Shown here: positions 15,201-30,200 of the stretch, one piece after another | How positions within the stretch are numbered: position 1 is the stretch's first letter | Layout of the letters: each line of letters starts with the position of its first letter | Assembly (NCBI RefSeq): GCF_032854445.1 | Contig: NC_088295.1 | Location: 88,768,644 to 88,832,643 of the forward strand | Source: Liolophura sinensis | Lineage: Eukaryota > Mollusca > Polyplacophora > Chitonida > Chitonidae | Direction of reading: 5' to 3' | Length of the DNA stretch: 64,000 bases | Notes under the pieces: generated by a model | Databases searched by the model: none | What the model saw: the letters and a program-made list of their open reading frames with translations, nothing else | Told to the model about the DNA's origin: nothing | Translations under genes and position numbers: made by a program

Positions 15201-18200
15201 CTTAGCAACATTAAAATAACTTCCCTGTGTAACATCAGAATAGCATCTCCTGTACAACATCAGAATAACTTCCCCTGTACAACATCAGAACAACTTCCCC
15301 TGTACAACATCAGAACAGCTTCCTCTGTACAACATCAGAACAACTTCCCCTGTACAACATCAGAACAGCTTCCTCTGTACAACATCAGAACAACTTCCCC
15401 TGTACAACATCAGAACAACTTCTCCTGTACACCATCAGAACAACTTCCCCTGTACAACACCAGAACAGCTTCCTCTGTACAACATCAGAACAACTTCTCC
15501 TGTACACCATCAGAATAATTTCCCCTGTACGCCATCAGAACAACTTCCCCTGTACAACATCAGAACAGCTTCCTCTGTACAACATCAGAATAACTTCCCC
15601 TGTACAACATCAGAACAGCTTCCTCTGTACAACATCAGAACAACTTCTGTACACCATCAGAATAATTTCCCTGTACACCATCAGAACAACTTCTCCTGAA
15701 CAACATTAGAATAACTTCCCCTGTACACCATCAGAATAACTTCCCCTGTACACCATCAGAATAACTTCCCCTGTACACCATCAGAACAAGTTCTCCTGAA
15801 CAACATCAGAATAACTTCCCCTGTACGCCATCAGAACAACTTCCCCTGTACAACATCAGAATAACTTCCTCTGTACAACATCAGAACAGCTCCCTGTATT
15901 TGATATCAGAGAACAACTGCCCCCGTACAACATTAGAATAACTTCCTGTACTTGATTTGGCCCATGAACTTCCACTGATAGCCAGTGCTTCATTTGAAGA
16001 ACAGCAGTTAGATTCATTACATGTAGGTTTTGAGTATGGAATACTCCAGGATGTGACAGTAGCAGTAACAGCATATCCCAGGCACTAGCTGAGCTCAGCA
16101 GTGTAGCTCGTGCTTTGGCGACCTCCACCCACACCGCCACAAAATGTCCACATTGCTTTTGCATACGTGAATAGTCTGATCCCTGTTTTCTTTTCATATG
16201 TAAAATATTAAACAAATAATTGAAAAATTGGATTGACTATTTCTTGGGATATCAGTGTTGAAAATCCTTCTTAAAGCTTTGACAATGCTGACCAAACTTT
16301 GCAGCCTTACAATGTGTCTGTTTCCTCTCATCATGTGATAACAATGCTTCTGTTAACATCTTTTTGACCGTTTTTTTGACAAAACCAAGATATCTGTATG
16401 TTTTTTTTTTCAGACATTATTAATAGAAGATGTTGTAATGAGTAGCTAAAGTTGCATGTTTTATGTTTGATATTATGTTAATTAGTCTTCTGTTTTTCCT
16501 CTATGGTTTGTACACTACATAAACCTTGGGTAAGTGAAGTTTGTGTGTCTTTGTGAGTTCTTCTTCCTGAATAGTTTGCTTATTGACCCCACCCTGGTTC
16601 TAACCTGGACCTTTACTGCCTGCTCTACCCTAAGCCTGTACCCAGGAAAGAAATGACCACACACTGTTTGATGGAATAAGCACTATATGTGTGAAATCAG
16701 AGGGTCAGACAAGTGTCCATTATATTTATTGATTTATATAGCTGTTTGCATATGTCCAGGAACATACAATGAAGACAGAATTATATTTCTCTGCAACTTC
16801 TGGGCAAATTAAATGGTGTTATTACACACTTTATCATCACCTTCTTTCTTTTGTGGAATATCTTTGAGGTTAGTAAGTAAGACCATGAAGACTTTATGTA
16901 CGTTCAGTTTCAGGAATGTTTGAGGGTTTTTTTTGGGTGTAAAAACAGAGTGCTTTTACAGTATATTGTAATACACATGTGCATAAAAATAGTGTATCTT
17001 AATTTGCACATGTATATAAAATTGTTACAAAATGTACAATTAATATAATGCACACCCATCAAAAATGCCATGCCCTATAGAAATAAATTTATGACCATAT
17101 AAACTTAATTGGTGTAGATTAGAGACATACATTGTACATATGTCTGTGTACAACTACATATTCTTACTGACTTTCCCATCGGTGTTATTTTACATTGTGA
17201 TTGCATGAACACAAATCCCATGGTAACCTATTTCCCATAAAATATGAGGTAATTCAGAAATACGTTTTTTACATCCTCTTTACGTGAGGGTATTCTGGTT
17301 CAGAGTTGTCAGCCAATGTACCAACACCAAAAAAACTATAGCAGGGAACAATGGCATAGATGATTGTCACAAAATGATGTAATGTGCAGAGAGAAGTCTG
17401 AAGAATTACATTTTCATTTCATTTTGCTTTACTTGGCTTTGGGTTTTGAGAAGTCCTTCTTATGGTCAAATGATCTTCTGACGGTTGATTTATATTGGTT
17501 TGGTGTATATTTTTTAAAGTTGACCATCAGTTGGTTGATTTATATTGGTTTGGTATAAGTCTCTTAATCCCAGATGATATTAAAGGTGTAAACAAGTAAA
17601 ATTCTCAAACACATTTATATTTTTTATTCATACACATTTGGGATAGAGCAGTTTTGAGTCAATGAACACTTCAGGCTCCCCAGTACTTCTGTTGAACGAG
17701 AGCAGGAAAGTTTGATCGTATTTTGTTTGTCAGCAAAGGTTTACCTCCCACACAGCATCACTGGTGTAGGAGCATCTTGGCAGCAAGCTACATGTGTATC
17801 TATAATTGTGTCATTTCACATTGATATTCTAGTGATCTGTGTTGACAGAGATTACATTGATGTCGTACAAGGCATAATCTAACCATGCTCCAGGGGTTGA
17901 TGTTAGGTCCCTGCTCTAGGGGTTGATGTTAAGTCCCTGCTCCAGGGGTTGATATTAGGTCCCTGCTCCAGGGGTTGATATTAGGTCCCAGCTCCAGGGG
18001 TTGATATAAGGTCCCTGCTCCAGGGGGTTGATATTAGGTCCCCACTCCCAAGGGTCTTATTCCTAGTTTGTGGCCACAAACTGAACGCCCCGTTTGGGGA
18101 TTGATTACCCAAGATATGCACATTATGAATATGTAACCTCTCTTTTACTGGGGGCCTCCGTGGCTCAGTTGGTTAGCGCGCTAGCGCAGCGTAATGACCC

Positions 18201-21200
18201 AGGAGTCTCTCACCAATGCGGTCGCTGAGAGTTCATGTCCAGCTCATGCTGGCTTCCTCTCCGGTCGTACGTAGGAAGGTCTGCCAACAACCTGCAGATG
18301 GCTGTGGGTTTCCCCGGGGCTGTGCCCGGTTTCCACCCACCATAATGCTGGCCGCCGTCATATAAGTGAAATATTCTTGAGTACGGCGTAAAATGCCAAT
18401 CAAATCAAATAAATCTCTTTTACTGTTTGAAAGGTAAGGTGAGGTAAACAGCACTTGCAAATCAGAGCTCCCTAGTACCCTTCTCCTTCTGTCATGGGGG
18501 TTTTCATTAAAGTTTCTCCAATTGTGATCACCCAGGTTTTTTCCCCAAATTTTCCCCAAATATTACATGTACAAATGCCTCCCCATGTTCATAACAAACA
18601 TGTATCAAATAGTATGACTTTATGAGGATATTATTCAGTGAGAGCAACTGCTTTGACTTTGCTTATATGCAGCCTAACTCAGTGTTTTCTGATTTATATG
18701 CAGCCTAACTCAGCGTTTTTTGATTTATACCACTGACTAATAGATATTTTGTAGTCGTGCTTGGTAACTGACGTGCCAGTATTTTAACTCACACTGTGGA
18801 TAGAATGCAATCAGTTTGTGGTTGTGCATACTACTGTATTCAAAAAAGTTCCAGAGGTTCTGTTCAGAAACTTGACTACTCAGTATAGTATATATAAGTT
18901 AGTGTGTGGTATTTTGAAGGAGGGGGCTTGAGTGCATTAAGTGTGAATAACTCCAAAAATATAAGTTTGTATATTAAATGTTGACTCTCCTTTTTTTCAT
19001 CTATTCCCAAACTCCACAGGGGACTGTGTTACTTTAAAGTCAGTGTTTACCACAACAGTTAAAGTGGAGAAAATATGTTATTTTGACCCTTCGTGAAGAT
19101 GACAATGAGCTGTAGCTTGTTTTTGTTGACTTTGTTATAGATAATTCAGCAACTGGAAGAAGAGAGAGATGATGAGACATTGTCTTCCTGCATGCTGTTT
19201 GTCAACCTGGACTCGGCCAGGGATCTCCCAGTGAGTTACTTTCACTTTTATTTTGTCATTGTCATTTATTTTGTGTGTTACTGATATAACGCAAGCTCAT
19301 TATATCTCTACTCTGTTCACGGTGTTACTGTCTTGATGAGGGGTCCGTTGTAACTTCAGTCCATCAGTGTTATTGCCATGGTAAAGGTTTCAAAGTGATA
19401 TTAAACTATAGTCATTCATTTTGTTTTCTGTTGTAAGCAATGTTGCCTTATGTATAGTTTCATTACGGCTCTAACCATAAATTTTACACTCTGTCGGTGA
19501 AGGTTCATTATAATATTTGCATATTTTGTCCATTACCCATCAGAGCTACTGCCTTGTGGAAGAGTCCCTATTAGGCATTAACATGATTTACGGGGGTCTA
19601 TTATAACTCCACACATCAGTGTTACTGTCTTGGAGAAGGGTCACATGTAATCGTTGTTGCCCTTTTGAGGGGTCTGTTATAACTCTACACATCAGTGTTA
19701 CTGTCTTGGAGAAGCGTCGAATGTAATCATTGTTGCCTTTTTGAGGGGTCTGTTATAACTATACACATCAGTGTTACTGTCTTGGAAAAGCGTCGAATGT
19801 AATCATTGTTGCCCTTTTGAGGGGTCTATTATAACTCCACACATCAGTGTTACTGTCTTGGAGAAGCGTCAAATGTAATCATTGTTGCCTTTTTGAGGGG
19901 TCTGTTTAAACTCTACACATCAGTGTTACTGTCTTTGACAAGGGTAACATGTAATCGTTGTTGCCTTTTTGAGGGGTCTGTTATAACCATACACATCAGT
20001 GTTACTGTCTTGAACAAGGGTCACATGTAATCGTTGTTGCCTTTTTGAGGGGTCTGTTATAATTATACACATCAGTGTTACTGTCTTGGACAAGGGTCAC
20101 ATGTAATCATGGTATCCTTTTTGAGGGGTCTGTTATAATTATACACATCAGTGTTACTGTCCTGCAGAAGGGTCATATGTAATCGTTGTAGGGGTCTTTA
20201 TTTGAGGGGTCTGTTATAACACTGCTAATCAGTGTTACTGGTAATTTAGTGAAGTGTCCATTGTAATTTCTCCATTAGAGTGTTATTGCATTGTTAAGGG
20301 GCCCCAGTATGACTCTACCCAGGCTAAAGGCTCATTTTGACACCACCTATCAGTGTTGCTGATACAATGCAGCATTGGTCTTTCTATAATAGTCATTGTC
20401 TTTAGGTCATTTATAACTTTTCATCTGTCTTTAACTGCCATGGTGAGGGTTCTCAAACTGTAACTATCTATTAGCTTTGTTGCCATGAAACGCCGTCCAC
20501 AATAATTTCTGTCCATCTATGCCCATACTTGGTGCAGGATCCGCTATAACACTATTTATCAGGGGTACCTTATAATGCTACATGTACATAAAATAAGTAA
20601 CAAGCAGCCCATGTGGAGGTCACAGGATGATTGTTCAGTATGAGTTTACCACAACACCATAGATATCTCATACTTCACTCCTCAGTAACATCAGTCAGGT
20701 CCACATTTTTCATAGAGACAACACCATAGATATCTCATACTTCACTCCTCAGTAACATCAGTCAGGTCCACATTTATCATAGAGACAACACCAGAGTAAC
20801 ACCATAGATATCTCATACTTCACTCCTCAGTAACATCAGTCAGGTCCACATTTTTCATAGAGACAACACCAGAGTAACACCATAGATATCTCATACTTCA
20901 CTCCTCAGTAACATCAGTCAGGTTCACATTTATCTAAGAAACAACACCAGAGTAACACCATAGATATCTCGTACTTCACTCCTCAGTAACATCAGTCAGG
21001 TCCACATTTATCTAAGAGACAACACCAGAGTAACACCATAGATGTCTCATACTTCACTCCTCAGTAACATCAGTCAGGTCCACATTTATCTAAGAGACAA
21101 CACCAGAGTAACACCATAGATATCTCATACTTCACTCCTCAGGGACATCAGTCAGGTCCACATTTATCTAAGAGACAACACCAGAGTAACACCATAGATA

Positions 21201-24200
21201 TCTCATACTTCACTCCTCAGTAACATCAGTCAGGTCCACATTTATCTAAGAGACAACACCAGAGTAACACCATAGATATCTCATACTTCACTCCTCAGTG
21301 ACATCAGTCAGGTCCACATTTATTGTAGAGAAAACACCAGAGTAACACCATAGATATCTCATACTTCACTCCTCAGTAACATCAGTCAGGTTCACATTTA
21401 TTATAGAGAAAACACCAGAGTAACACCATAGATATCTCATACTTCGCTCCTCAGTAACATCAGTCAGGTCCACATTTATCTAAGAGACAACACCAGAGTA
21501 ACACCATAGATATCTCATACTTCACTCCTCAGTGACATCAGTCAGGTCCACATTTATTGTAGAGAAAACACCAGAGTAACACCATAGATATCTCATACTT
21601 CACTCCTCAGTAACATCAGTCAGGTTCACATTTATTATAGAGAAAACACCAGAGTAACACCATAGATATCTCATACTTCACTCCCCAGTAACATCAGTCA
21701 GCTTCACATTTATTGTAGAGAAAACACCAGAGTAACACCATAGATATCTCATACTTCACTCCTCAGTAACATCAGTCAGGCCCACATTTATTGTAGAGAA
21801 AACACCAGAGTAACACCATAGATATCTCATACTTCACTCCTCAGTAACATCAGTCAGGCCCACATACATCTTAGAGACAACACCATAGATATATCTCATA
21901 CTTCATTCCTCAACAACAGCATTAAAAGTACCTAGGGATACAGAATTTGTTGATTTTGGTATTAAAAAAATGCAGAAAGCATATTTATGTCACAATGAAG
22001 TAAATAATCAACAAACTAGTTATATTGCATGTACATATTTGTATATATAATGGAATGAGTGTAATGCTTCCAATTCAGTGATTAGAAATGTATTGTTTTA
22101 TTAACATTTGTGTTGGAAGGAATGGAGTTTGCATGTTTTTAACACCATGGTGTTTACATGTTCGTGAATATTTATGAAGTTGCTGTGGACAGTTTACAGG
22201 TGGTACAAAGGGCATGTTGGTATGTGGTGTGTCAGTTGATGTGTGTTGTTGTAGTGGGTTTATAGCATTTACACCTCTGTCGACTGACTGACTGACTAAC
22301 CATCTATTATAGTTTGTAGTCTCAGATGATGAAATTTTTTGAACAACTGTGTACATCTTTATGGTAATTAATATCTGTACTGTTCACAGTGTTGTGATTC
22401 TCTTGATAATCTTATATGGTAACATCTTCAAATAATCTCTCCAAGAAAGTCATTGATTTTTCTTACCGTTTACACCTGCCTATATGTACATGTAGGTGTT
22501 AATGAAAATTCTCCTTTTTGGTGTGCTGAAGTGTGTTTTGTACTTTTCTGATATAAATGTTTGTGGCTGTTGTGTTGCCGCTTTTAGGGACTTAAGAAGC
22601 TGGTTCAGTTTCTCTGTGGATGATTATGATGATGAAAACTTAACAAGGTGCATATACATGTAAGAACATTCTCAGTAGGTGCCGGTAGGGTAATTCTGAT
22701 GTATTGATATGTACGTCTTGGGTAAGGATTCCTTCTCGTCCAGAGACATTATTTTTCTTGACGGAAGGTTTTCTTGCTTCAGGTTTATTAAAATTGTAGC
22801 CCTATTGCAAACTTTGCCGGAGTTTAATTCCTTCCCATACTTGTATAAAATATTATACATGTACAATTACTATGTACCAGTAGCTTAGCTTAGGATGTAT
22901 TCTGGAGTAAATATGATTTTATATATGTAGAAGTATGCATAATTTACGAGCATAGTTAATTAGCCACTAGTTCTCATGGCATTTCAGAATTCTCTTTATT
23001 ATTTTTAGCAGAATGTTTGTGTTCAGATCAGTTTTCATTGTTATTAATGAAAACACATTCAGTGAAATAAATTAGGTGAAATACTGTGCACTGACATCGC
23101 CTGATTCATTTGCACTGTAAAGTGTGCTGTTGAGGGTTGATAAGCACTGTATTCAAGCAAAATGGTGCATTCAAATGACAGGTTGTATTCAACAAAAATG
23201 TTGCATTCACTTGTTGTATTCAAACAAAGGCTTGAAGTGTGACACACAAAGAATTGAAATGTGTTATATTCACACTAACAAATGGTGACTTGCTTCATAT
23301 CTAAGCATCTCCTGATATTTCTCTTCCTAATACAATGTATCCCTCTAATGTTATTTAAAATCCGAGTTTTATATATGATATTTATATGTTGTAAGATACA
23401 GAAGTATTGTTTTATAACATCGTACAGCCTGTGCCATTAATAGTATACGATATCAGTGTTTTGTGTAAAAATGTATGAATTCTTTTGTAAAGCTATTCTC
23501 AAGCATTTAAACATGTGGAATGTTTCTAAGGCCGTTGGTTGTTAACTGATAAAATTGTGTGCTAATTTGATATTCTGAGATGAATGCGGCCCATCCCAAC
23601 TTGGTGACGTGTGTTAAAGGCTGTTCGGATTTTATCTTTTCTGTGTGAAATGTTTTTGTTGTAATTAGAGCTGAATACTGTCATTCTCCAATCTGAACCA
23701 TTAGGACCAACAACCCAATATTGTTCAGGGCTTTTAATTTATTTATTTATTTATTTATTTGATTGGTATTTTACTCATTACTCAAGAATATTTCACTTAT
23801 ATGAAGGTGGCCAGCATTATGGTGGGAGGAAACTGGGCAGAGCCAAGGGTAAACCCAGGACCATCCACAGGTTGCTGACAGACCTTCCCACGTACAGCCT
23901 GAGAGGAAGCCAGCATGAGCTGAACTTCAGGGCATTTAATAGAGTATTACTAAATAACCCTAAACAGTGACAATATAGATGCCTCAGCGCATCCAGCGAA
24001 AAATAAATTCAAAAAGTCCTGAAAACTTCAAAAAGGAACACATAATCCCTGATTTGAGTGAATGATTTTACATTTTACACCATATTAGCAGTGCATTGTG
24101 TATAATACATTTAGTTATTTTTGGATTGGTGTTTTACACCGCACTGTGGAATATTTCACATAAACAACAGCAGCAAGCTTTATGGTTTGACAAAACTGGA

Positions 24201-27200
24201 CAGAACCTGGGGGAAACCCACGACCACCTGCAGGCTGCTGGCAGACCTTGCCATTTACGACCCATGAATAATATAAGCTACATATAATATAATGTATATT
24301 GAGGCCAGCCTATTGTTGGCATATTGGCTAGTGATACTGATTATCCAGACTTTGCCTCTGTGACCTCTGTCCTCTATGATGTCATGTTTGGTCTGTTCTT
24401 ATTCTCGTATTGTCCTCGTTGTAGCGCCTGAAGAAGTCTCTGGCTGAGCCGTGTCCATTTGTCCAGATAAACCTGGGACAGATCAAACAGGAGAGCACCG
24501 TCAAGCAGAACACAAACGAACCTCGCTGGGAGGAGAACTTCAGATTCTTTGTCCACAACCCTAACTTCCAGGATCTGGACATCACTGTGAGTGGTACTTT
24601 TAGGCCACACCAGCTTTAATGGTTGTTTTACGGGCAGAATAAATCTTTTTTCAATGGAGGAAGAAGATTTAAAAATAAAAACATATGAAACATACTAACA
24701 TGATCAGAAAGCTGAGACACTCATGGATTTTCGTGTTTCACAAAATTGGTGCCGTCCGACAGAGCCAACGTACAACTGACTTCTTTAAATTCTATGTGGA
24801 AACCAGTCCCTCACCACTTTTGTTGTTGACAGTAAATGCTCTTTTCCTGATGTTTCACAAAATCTGTCTGTATATTTTTTTGTTTCTCATACCCCTTTGC
24901 TCTGTTCCAAGCTGTATCCACAAGACGACTTTGTGTATTTAATTGACATAAAACTTGTATAATAGATATTTTAAACATTTTCATGGTGCACTGTCTTAGT
25001 TAAGTGTCTTAGTCAACTGTCTTAGTTAACTGTCTCTTACATCCATTTCCGTTGACAGTTCCTGTTCTCATATCAGATGTACCATTTTTGTTCCTACCCT
25101 AGCCCCACATCCATTTCCAATGACAGTTCTAGTTCCCATATCAGATGTACCGTTTTGTTCCTACCCTAGCCTCACATCCATTTCCATTAGCAGTTCTAGT
25201 TTTCATATCAGATGTACCATTTTGTTACTGCCCTAGCCCCACATCCATTTCCAATGAGAGTTCTAGTTCCCATATCAGATGTACCATTTTGTTCCTACCC
25301 TAGCCCCACATCCATTCCCATTGACAGTTCTAGTTTTCATATCAGATTTACCATTTTGTTCCTACTCTAGCCCCACATTCATTTCCATTGACAGTTCCAG
25401 TTCTCATATCAGATGTACCATTTTGTTCCTACCCTAGCCCCACAATTATTTCCATTGACAGTTCCAGTTCTCATATCAGATGTACCATTTTGTTCCTACC
25501 CTAGCCGCACATCCATGTCCATTGACAGTTCCAGTTCTCATATCAGATGTACCATTTTGTTCCTACTCTAGCCCCACAATTATTTCCATTGACAGTTCTA
25601 GTTTTCATATCAGATTTACCATTTTGTTCCTACTCTAGCCCCACATTCATTTCCATTGACAGTTTTATTTCTCATATCAGATGTACCATTTTGTTCCTAC
25701 TCTAGCCCCACATCCATTTCCATTGACAGTTCTAGTTTTCATATCAGATGTACCATTTTGTTCCTACTCTAGCCCCACATTCATTTCCATTGACAGTTCC
25801 AGTTCTGATATCAGATGTACCATTTTGTTCCTACTCTAGCCCCACAATTATTTTCATTAACAGTTTCAGTTCTCATATCAGATGTACCATTTTGTTCCTG
25901 CCCTAGCACCACATCCATGTCCATTGACAGTTCCAGTTCTCATATCAGATGTACCATTTTGTTCCTACCCTAGCCCCACAATTATTTCCATTGACAGTTC
26001 CAGTTCTCATATCAGATGTACCATTTTGTTCCTACTCTAGCCCCACCATTATTTCCATTAACAGTTTCAGTTCTGATATCAGATGTATCATTTTGTTCCT
26101 GCCCTAGCCCCACATCCATGTCCATTGACAGTTCCAGTTCTCATATCAGATGTACCATTTGCTATATTGACAGGTGATGGATAAGAAGTCAAACTGTAAC
26201 CTGGGTAAACTAAGCGTCCCTATCAAATCCTTGCTGACAGCCACAGACATGACCTTGGATCAGAGGTTTAATCTGCGAGAGTCAGGCTCCACCAGTCAGA
26301 TTGCACTTCGTCTTTGTCTACGGGTGAGTGCTGTCTGTCAGATAAACCAGTCTATTAACTAGCTTGTGTATAAACCAGTCGATTAACTGTCTTGTGTTTG
26401 AACCAGTCAGTTAACTCACTTGTGTATAAACCAGTCAAATACATGTAGCTAGCTTGTGTATAAACCAGTTAATTAGCTAGCTTGTGCATAAAGCAGTCAA
26501 TCAATTAGCTTGTGCATAAACCAGTCAATCAATTAGCTTGTGCATAAACCAGTCAATCAATTACTTATGTATAAACTAGTCAATTAAGTATCCTGTGTAT
26601 AAACCAGTCAGATAACTAGCCTGTGTATAAACCAGTCAGGTAACTAGCTTGTGTATAAACCAGTCAATTAACTAGCCTGTGTATAAACCAGTCAAATAAC
26701 TAGCCTGTGTATAAACCAGTCAAATAACTAGCTTGTGTATAAACCAGTCAGATAACTAGCTTGTGTATAAACCAGTCAATTAACTAGCTTGTGTATAAAC
26801 CAGTCAGATAACTGGCTTGTGTGTATAAACCAGTCACTTAACTAGCTTGTGTATAAACCAGTCAATTAGATAACTTGTGAATGAACCAGTCAAATAACTA
26901 CCCTGTGTATAAACCAGTCAGATAACTACCCTGTGCATAAACCAGTCAAATATCTACCCTGTGTATAAACTAATCAATTAACTAACTTGTGTATAAAACC
27001 AGCCAGATAACTAGCTTGTGTATGAACTAGTCAATTAACTGGTTTGTGTATAAACCAGTCGATTAGCTAGCTTGTGTAAGTTTCAGTACCAAAAGTAATA
27101 TTTAAAAATGCACTTTTAGGGGTGATATTTCAGGCCATTTTAATACCCAATCAGTACTGACACTTGTCTACCTTCGTGACAGACAATGTACATTTCATCA

Positions 27201-30200
27201 GAGTGAAGTGAAAATGTTCTGAGAGAGATTTAGCTAAGTTGAGGTCTGTCTATTGGTTACCAGGTGCTGAGCTCTGAGGTCAGCTCCGAGATGCTAGATG
27301 AGACTGAGGACCTGATGACCTTGCCTGAAGCAACCGCACAGACACAAGCTGAGAGAGCGGCAGCAGGGGCGGGATCCTCGTCCAAAACCCCTGGCACCAG
27401 CGTGGATGCTCCAAAAGACGGGCTTGTGCCTGCAGATGTACCCGCTGTGGTTGAGGAGACTATCCCAGCAGCAGCATCCCAAGGAGCGATGAGCAGCCCA
27501 GACTCTGACCTCAGGAAGAGGTCACCAGCAGCTTCAGGGTATGTCATACTTGACATTTACTGGTGACCATTCACTTTACATGGGACCAATTTTTTTTTTC
27601 AAACCGTAATTTAAACTTTCTCATTTAAACAGTATTTCCCTGCAACGCATGTAGGACTCCTAATTGCTCATTGTAGGTCTGTCTTCAGGATAACATTAGG
27701 AGACATAATTTAGGAAAATCATGTAACAAGCCTGCCTTTAAACCCTGCGTTTTCAAACATGGCCTTGAACAGAGTTTTTGTTGATTCTTTTTTGTGTGGT
27801 CTTGTTTAACACTTGTTTTCAGATAGTAATGTGTACATATCTGTAGGTAACAGAAACGAAAATTCATTTTCTTGCCAAAAAAAGAAAACTTGCCAAAGAT
27901 CGGTGGTTTACTCCACCTATAAAACTGAGCACCATTGTATGGAACAAAAAAATTCCTGAGGTTAGCATTAAACATCTGTCAGATATAAAGATACATGCAA
28001 ATCATGTCTGTCTGTTGCACTGTACTCACTGAGGACATTGTAATTTGGTTGTTGTTGCTTCCTGTCCCTAGGTTAACAGAAGGCGAGTATGGACTAGGAA
28101 AGATCCAGATTACCATTCGCTACAGCTCTCCCCGACAGAAGCTCATTGTGGTCATTCACAAGTGTCTGTAAGTACATGAATACATCTACGTGTATCAGGC
28201 TCAGGAATTAAAGTTTGGTGGATGTGCTGGAACAGCAGTTCGTTTGGCGGGCTGTGCTGGAACAGCAGCTCGTTTGGGGGGCTGTGCTGGAACAGCAGCT
28301 CGTTTGGCGGGCTGTGCTGGAACAGCAGCTCGTTTGGCGGGCTGTACTAGAACAGCAGCTGGTTTAGTGAGCTGTGCTAGAACAGCAGCTCGCAAAATGG
28401 CCCATTAATGACCTAACATTTAAAAGGTTTTAAGTCATACTTAAATGAAATTTTCTCTTCATGAGGTAAGCCATTAACACCTATATGTGGTTCATTTCTA
28501 GACTGGTGGACAGGATTTGGGTTACATCTAGACATTGACATTCAGCTCGCTGTGGTGGTTAGAGTGAATATTTGCATTGAGGACCAAGATGTGCTTCCTA
28601 AAAAAAATACACAAGACTTAGTATGAATAATCTTGGCTATGATCTGTTGTTAGCCACAGTTTATACATTCATGTGTTAAAAGACAAGATATTCTTAGGGT
28701 TAGCTTGTCATATGGGTTTTGTTTGGTTTCAGTTTATGTGAAAGAGAGAAAGTCCTTTTGGATTGAAAACATTTCATCTTTTTATTTTCACATTATTTTA
28801 GATAAATACTTTTCAAGGCCAGCTTTGTGTTTCCATCTGTGTATCCCAACACTGACACCCTCCTCACCTCAATGTTTCAGGAGCCTCATAGCTTGTGACA
28901 GTGACCACCTGTCAGACCCTTATGTCCGTATCTACCTGTTACCCGAGAAATCCAGCCACAACAAAAGGAAGACCCAAGTGATTAAGAACAACCTTAATCC
29001 AGTCTTTGATGAGACGTAAGTCAAAATGTTGTACAGTGTATTCAGACGTCTCTAATTACCGTCCAAGTCAGCAAGACTGGGCCCACAGACTACCACTAGG
29101 AACATCTTCAGAGATCCTGTTAGAAAGACATTGTTTTAAACCCCATTTTTTTGTGTTTAAGATAAAACCATTCTGTGCCAAAGTGTAACCATCTAAATCT
29201 ATTGGTTACGAGAGAGATTCCATACTGTAATATAGCCATCTTGTCTGACTCTTTCAATATCATTGCCATTCAAAGAGATATTTGGCCAAAATATAATGGC
29301 CATATAAAGAGAATATATGCAGCAGTGTGATACCATCTAAAGTGATGCAGCAGAATAACATGGCCTTTGCTGTGAAAGCGCACTGCATTATTCTAGAAGT
29401 GTGGTATGAAACACCAATCAAGCAAATGCATAAATACATTATTCTAGAAGTGTGGTATGAAACACCAATCAAGCAAATGCATAAATACATTATTCTAGAA
29501 GTGTGGTATGAAACACCAATCAAGCAAATGCATAAATACATTTTTCTAGAAGTGTGGTATGAAACACCAATCAAGCAAATGCATAAATACATTATTCTAG
29601 ATATTGACTTCCAATGTGTACATCATGCGTGTCATTTATCACCTGCAGATTTGAGTTTGACGTGAACCCTGGGGACTTACCTAACCGCTCCATGGACATC
29701 GCTGTGAAGAACCACAAATCGTTGTTTTCCACGAGCCGCACTATGATGGGCCAGGTGTACGTGAACTTGGCTGAGTTCGACACCTCCAAAGCATCAACAG
29801 AATGGTTTGTGTAATTCTCTTAATTTCTGTACAGGAAGTGGATTTTTGTAACTTGTCCATTTTTCCTGATTCTGAGAACTCATTTTAGAAATGTGTTTTG
29901 AGGTTTGCTTGAAAAACAGGATGATATTTTACTGGAAAATTGTAAGTTTAAGCACCATAAATAATATTTTGTAACATTTATTTGCCTCTAAAAATGCACT
30001 TTTGTGAGCGAAAGTTTAGGTTATTTAGAGTTCTTACTATCACATGTGTCACACGTGGAATAGTTTGTCTGTATGTATACTTGCCTTAGTTTGGTGGTTT
30101 ACCGTCCAGCACCCCAGTTTCCAGTGTCTTATTCTGACATGATAATTGGCCTAACACATGACAAATTTCAATAGTCAGTACCAAATTATGTTATTACATT

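Noticed and set aside
15856-16215. 119-codon minus-strand frame after the 25-bp array
   Set aside because: Partly repeat-derived, with no homology and no splice context.
18151-18225. Possible functional tRNA gene
   Set aside because: A- and B-box-like motifs are present, but no cloverleaf can be closed and the sequence continues into a SINE body and tail with target-site duplications.
28190-28408. Cys/Ala/Gly-rich 72-codon frame
   Set aside because: Follows from the 30-bp tandem repeat in E-Syt intron 15; in-phase exons on both sides skip it.
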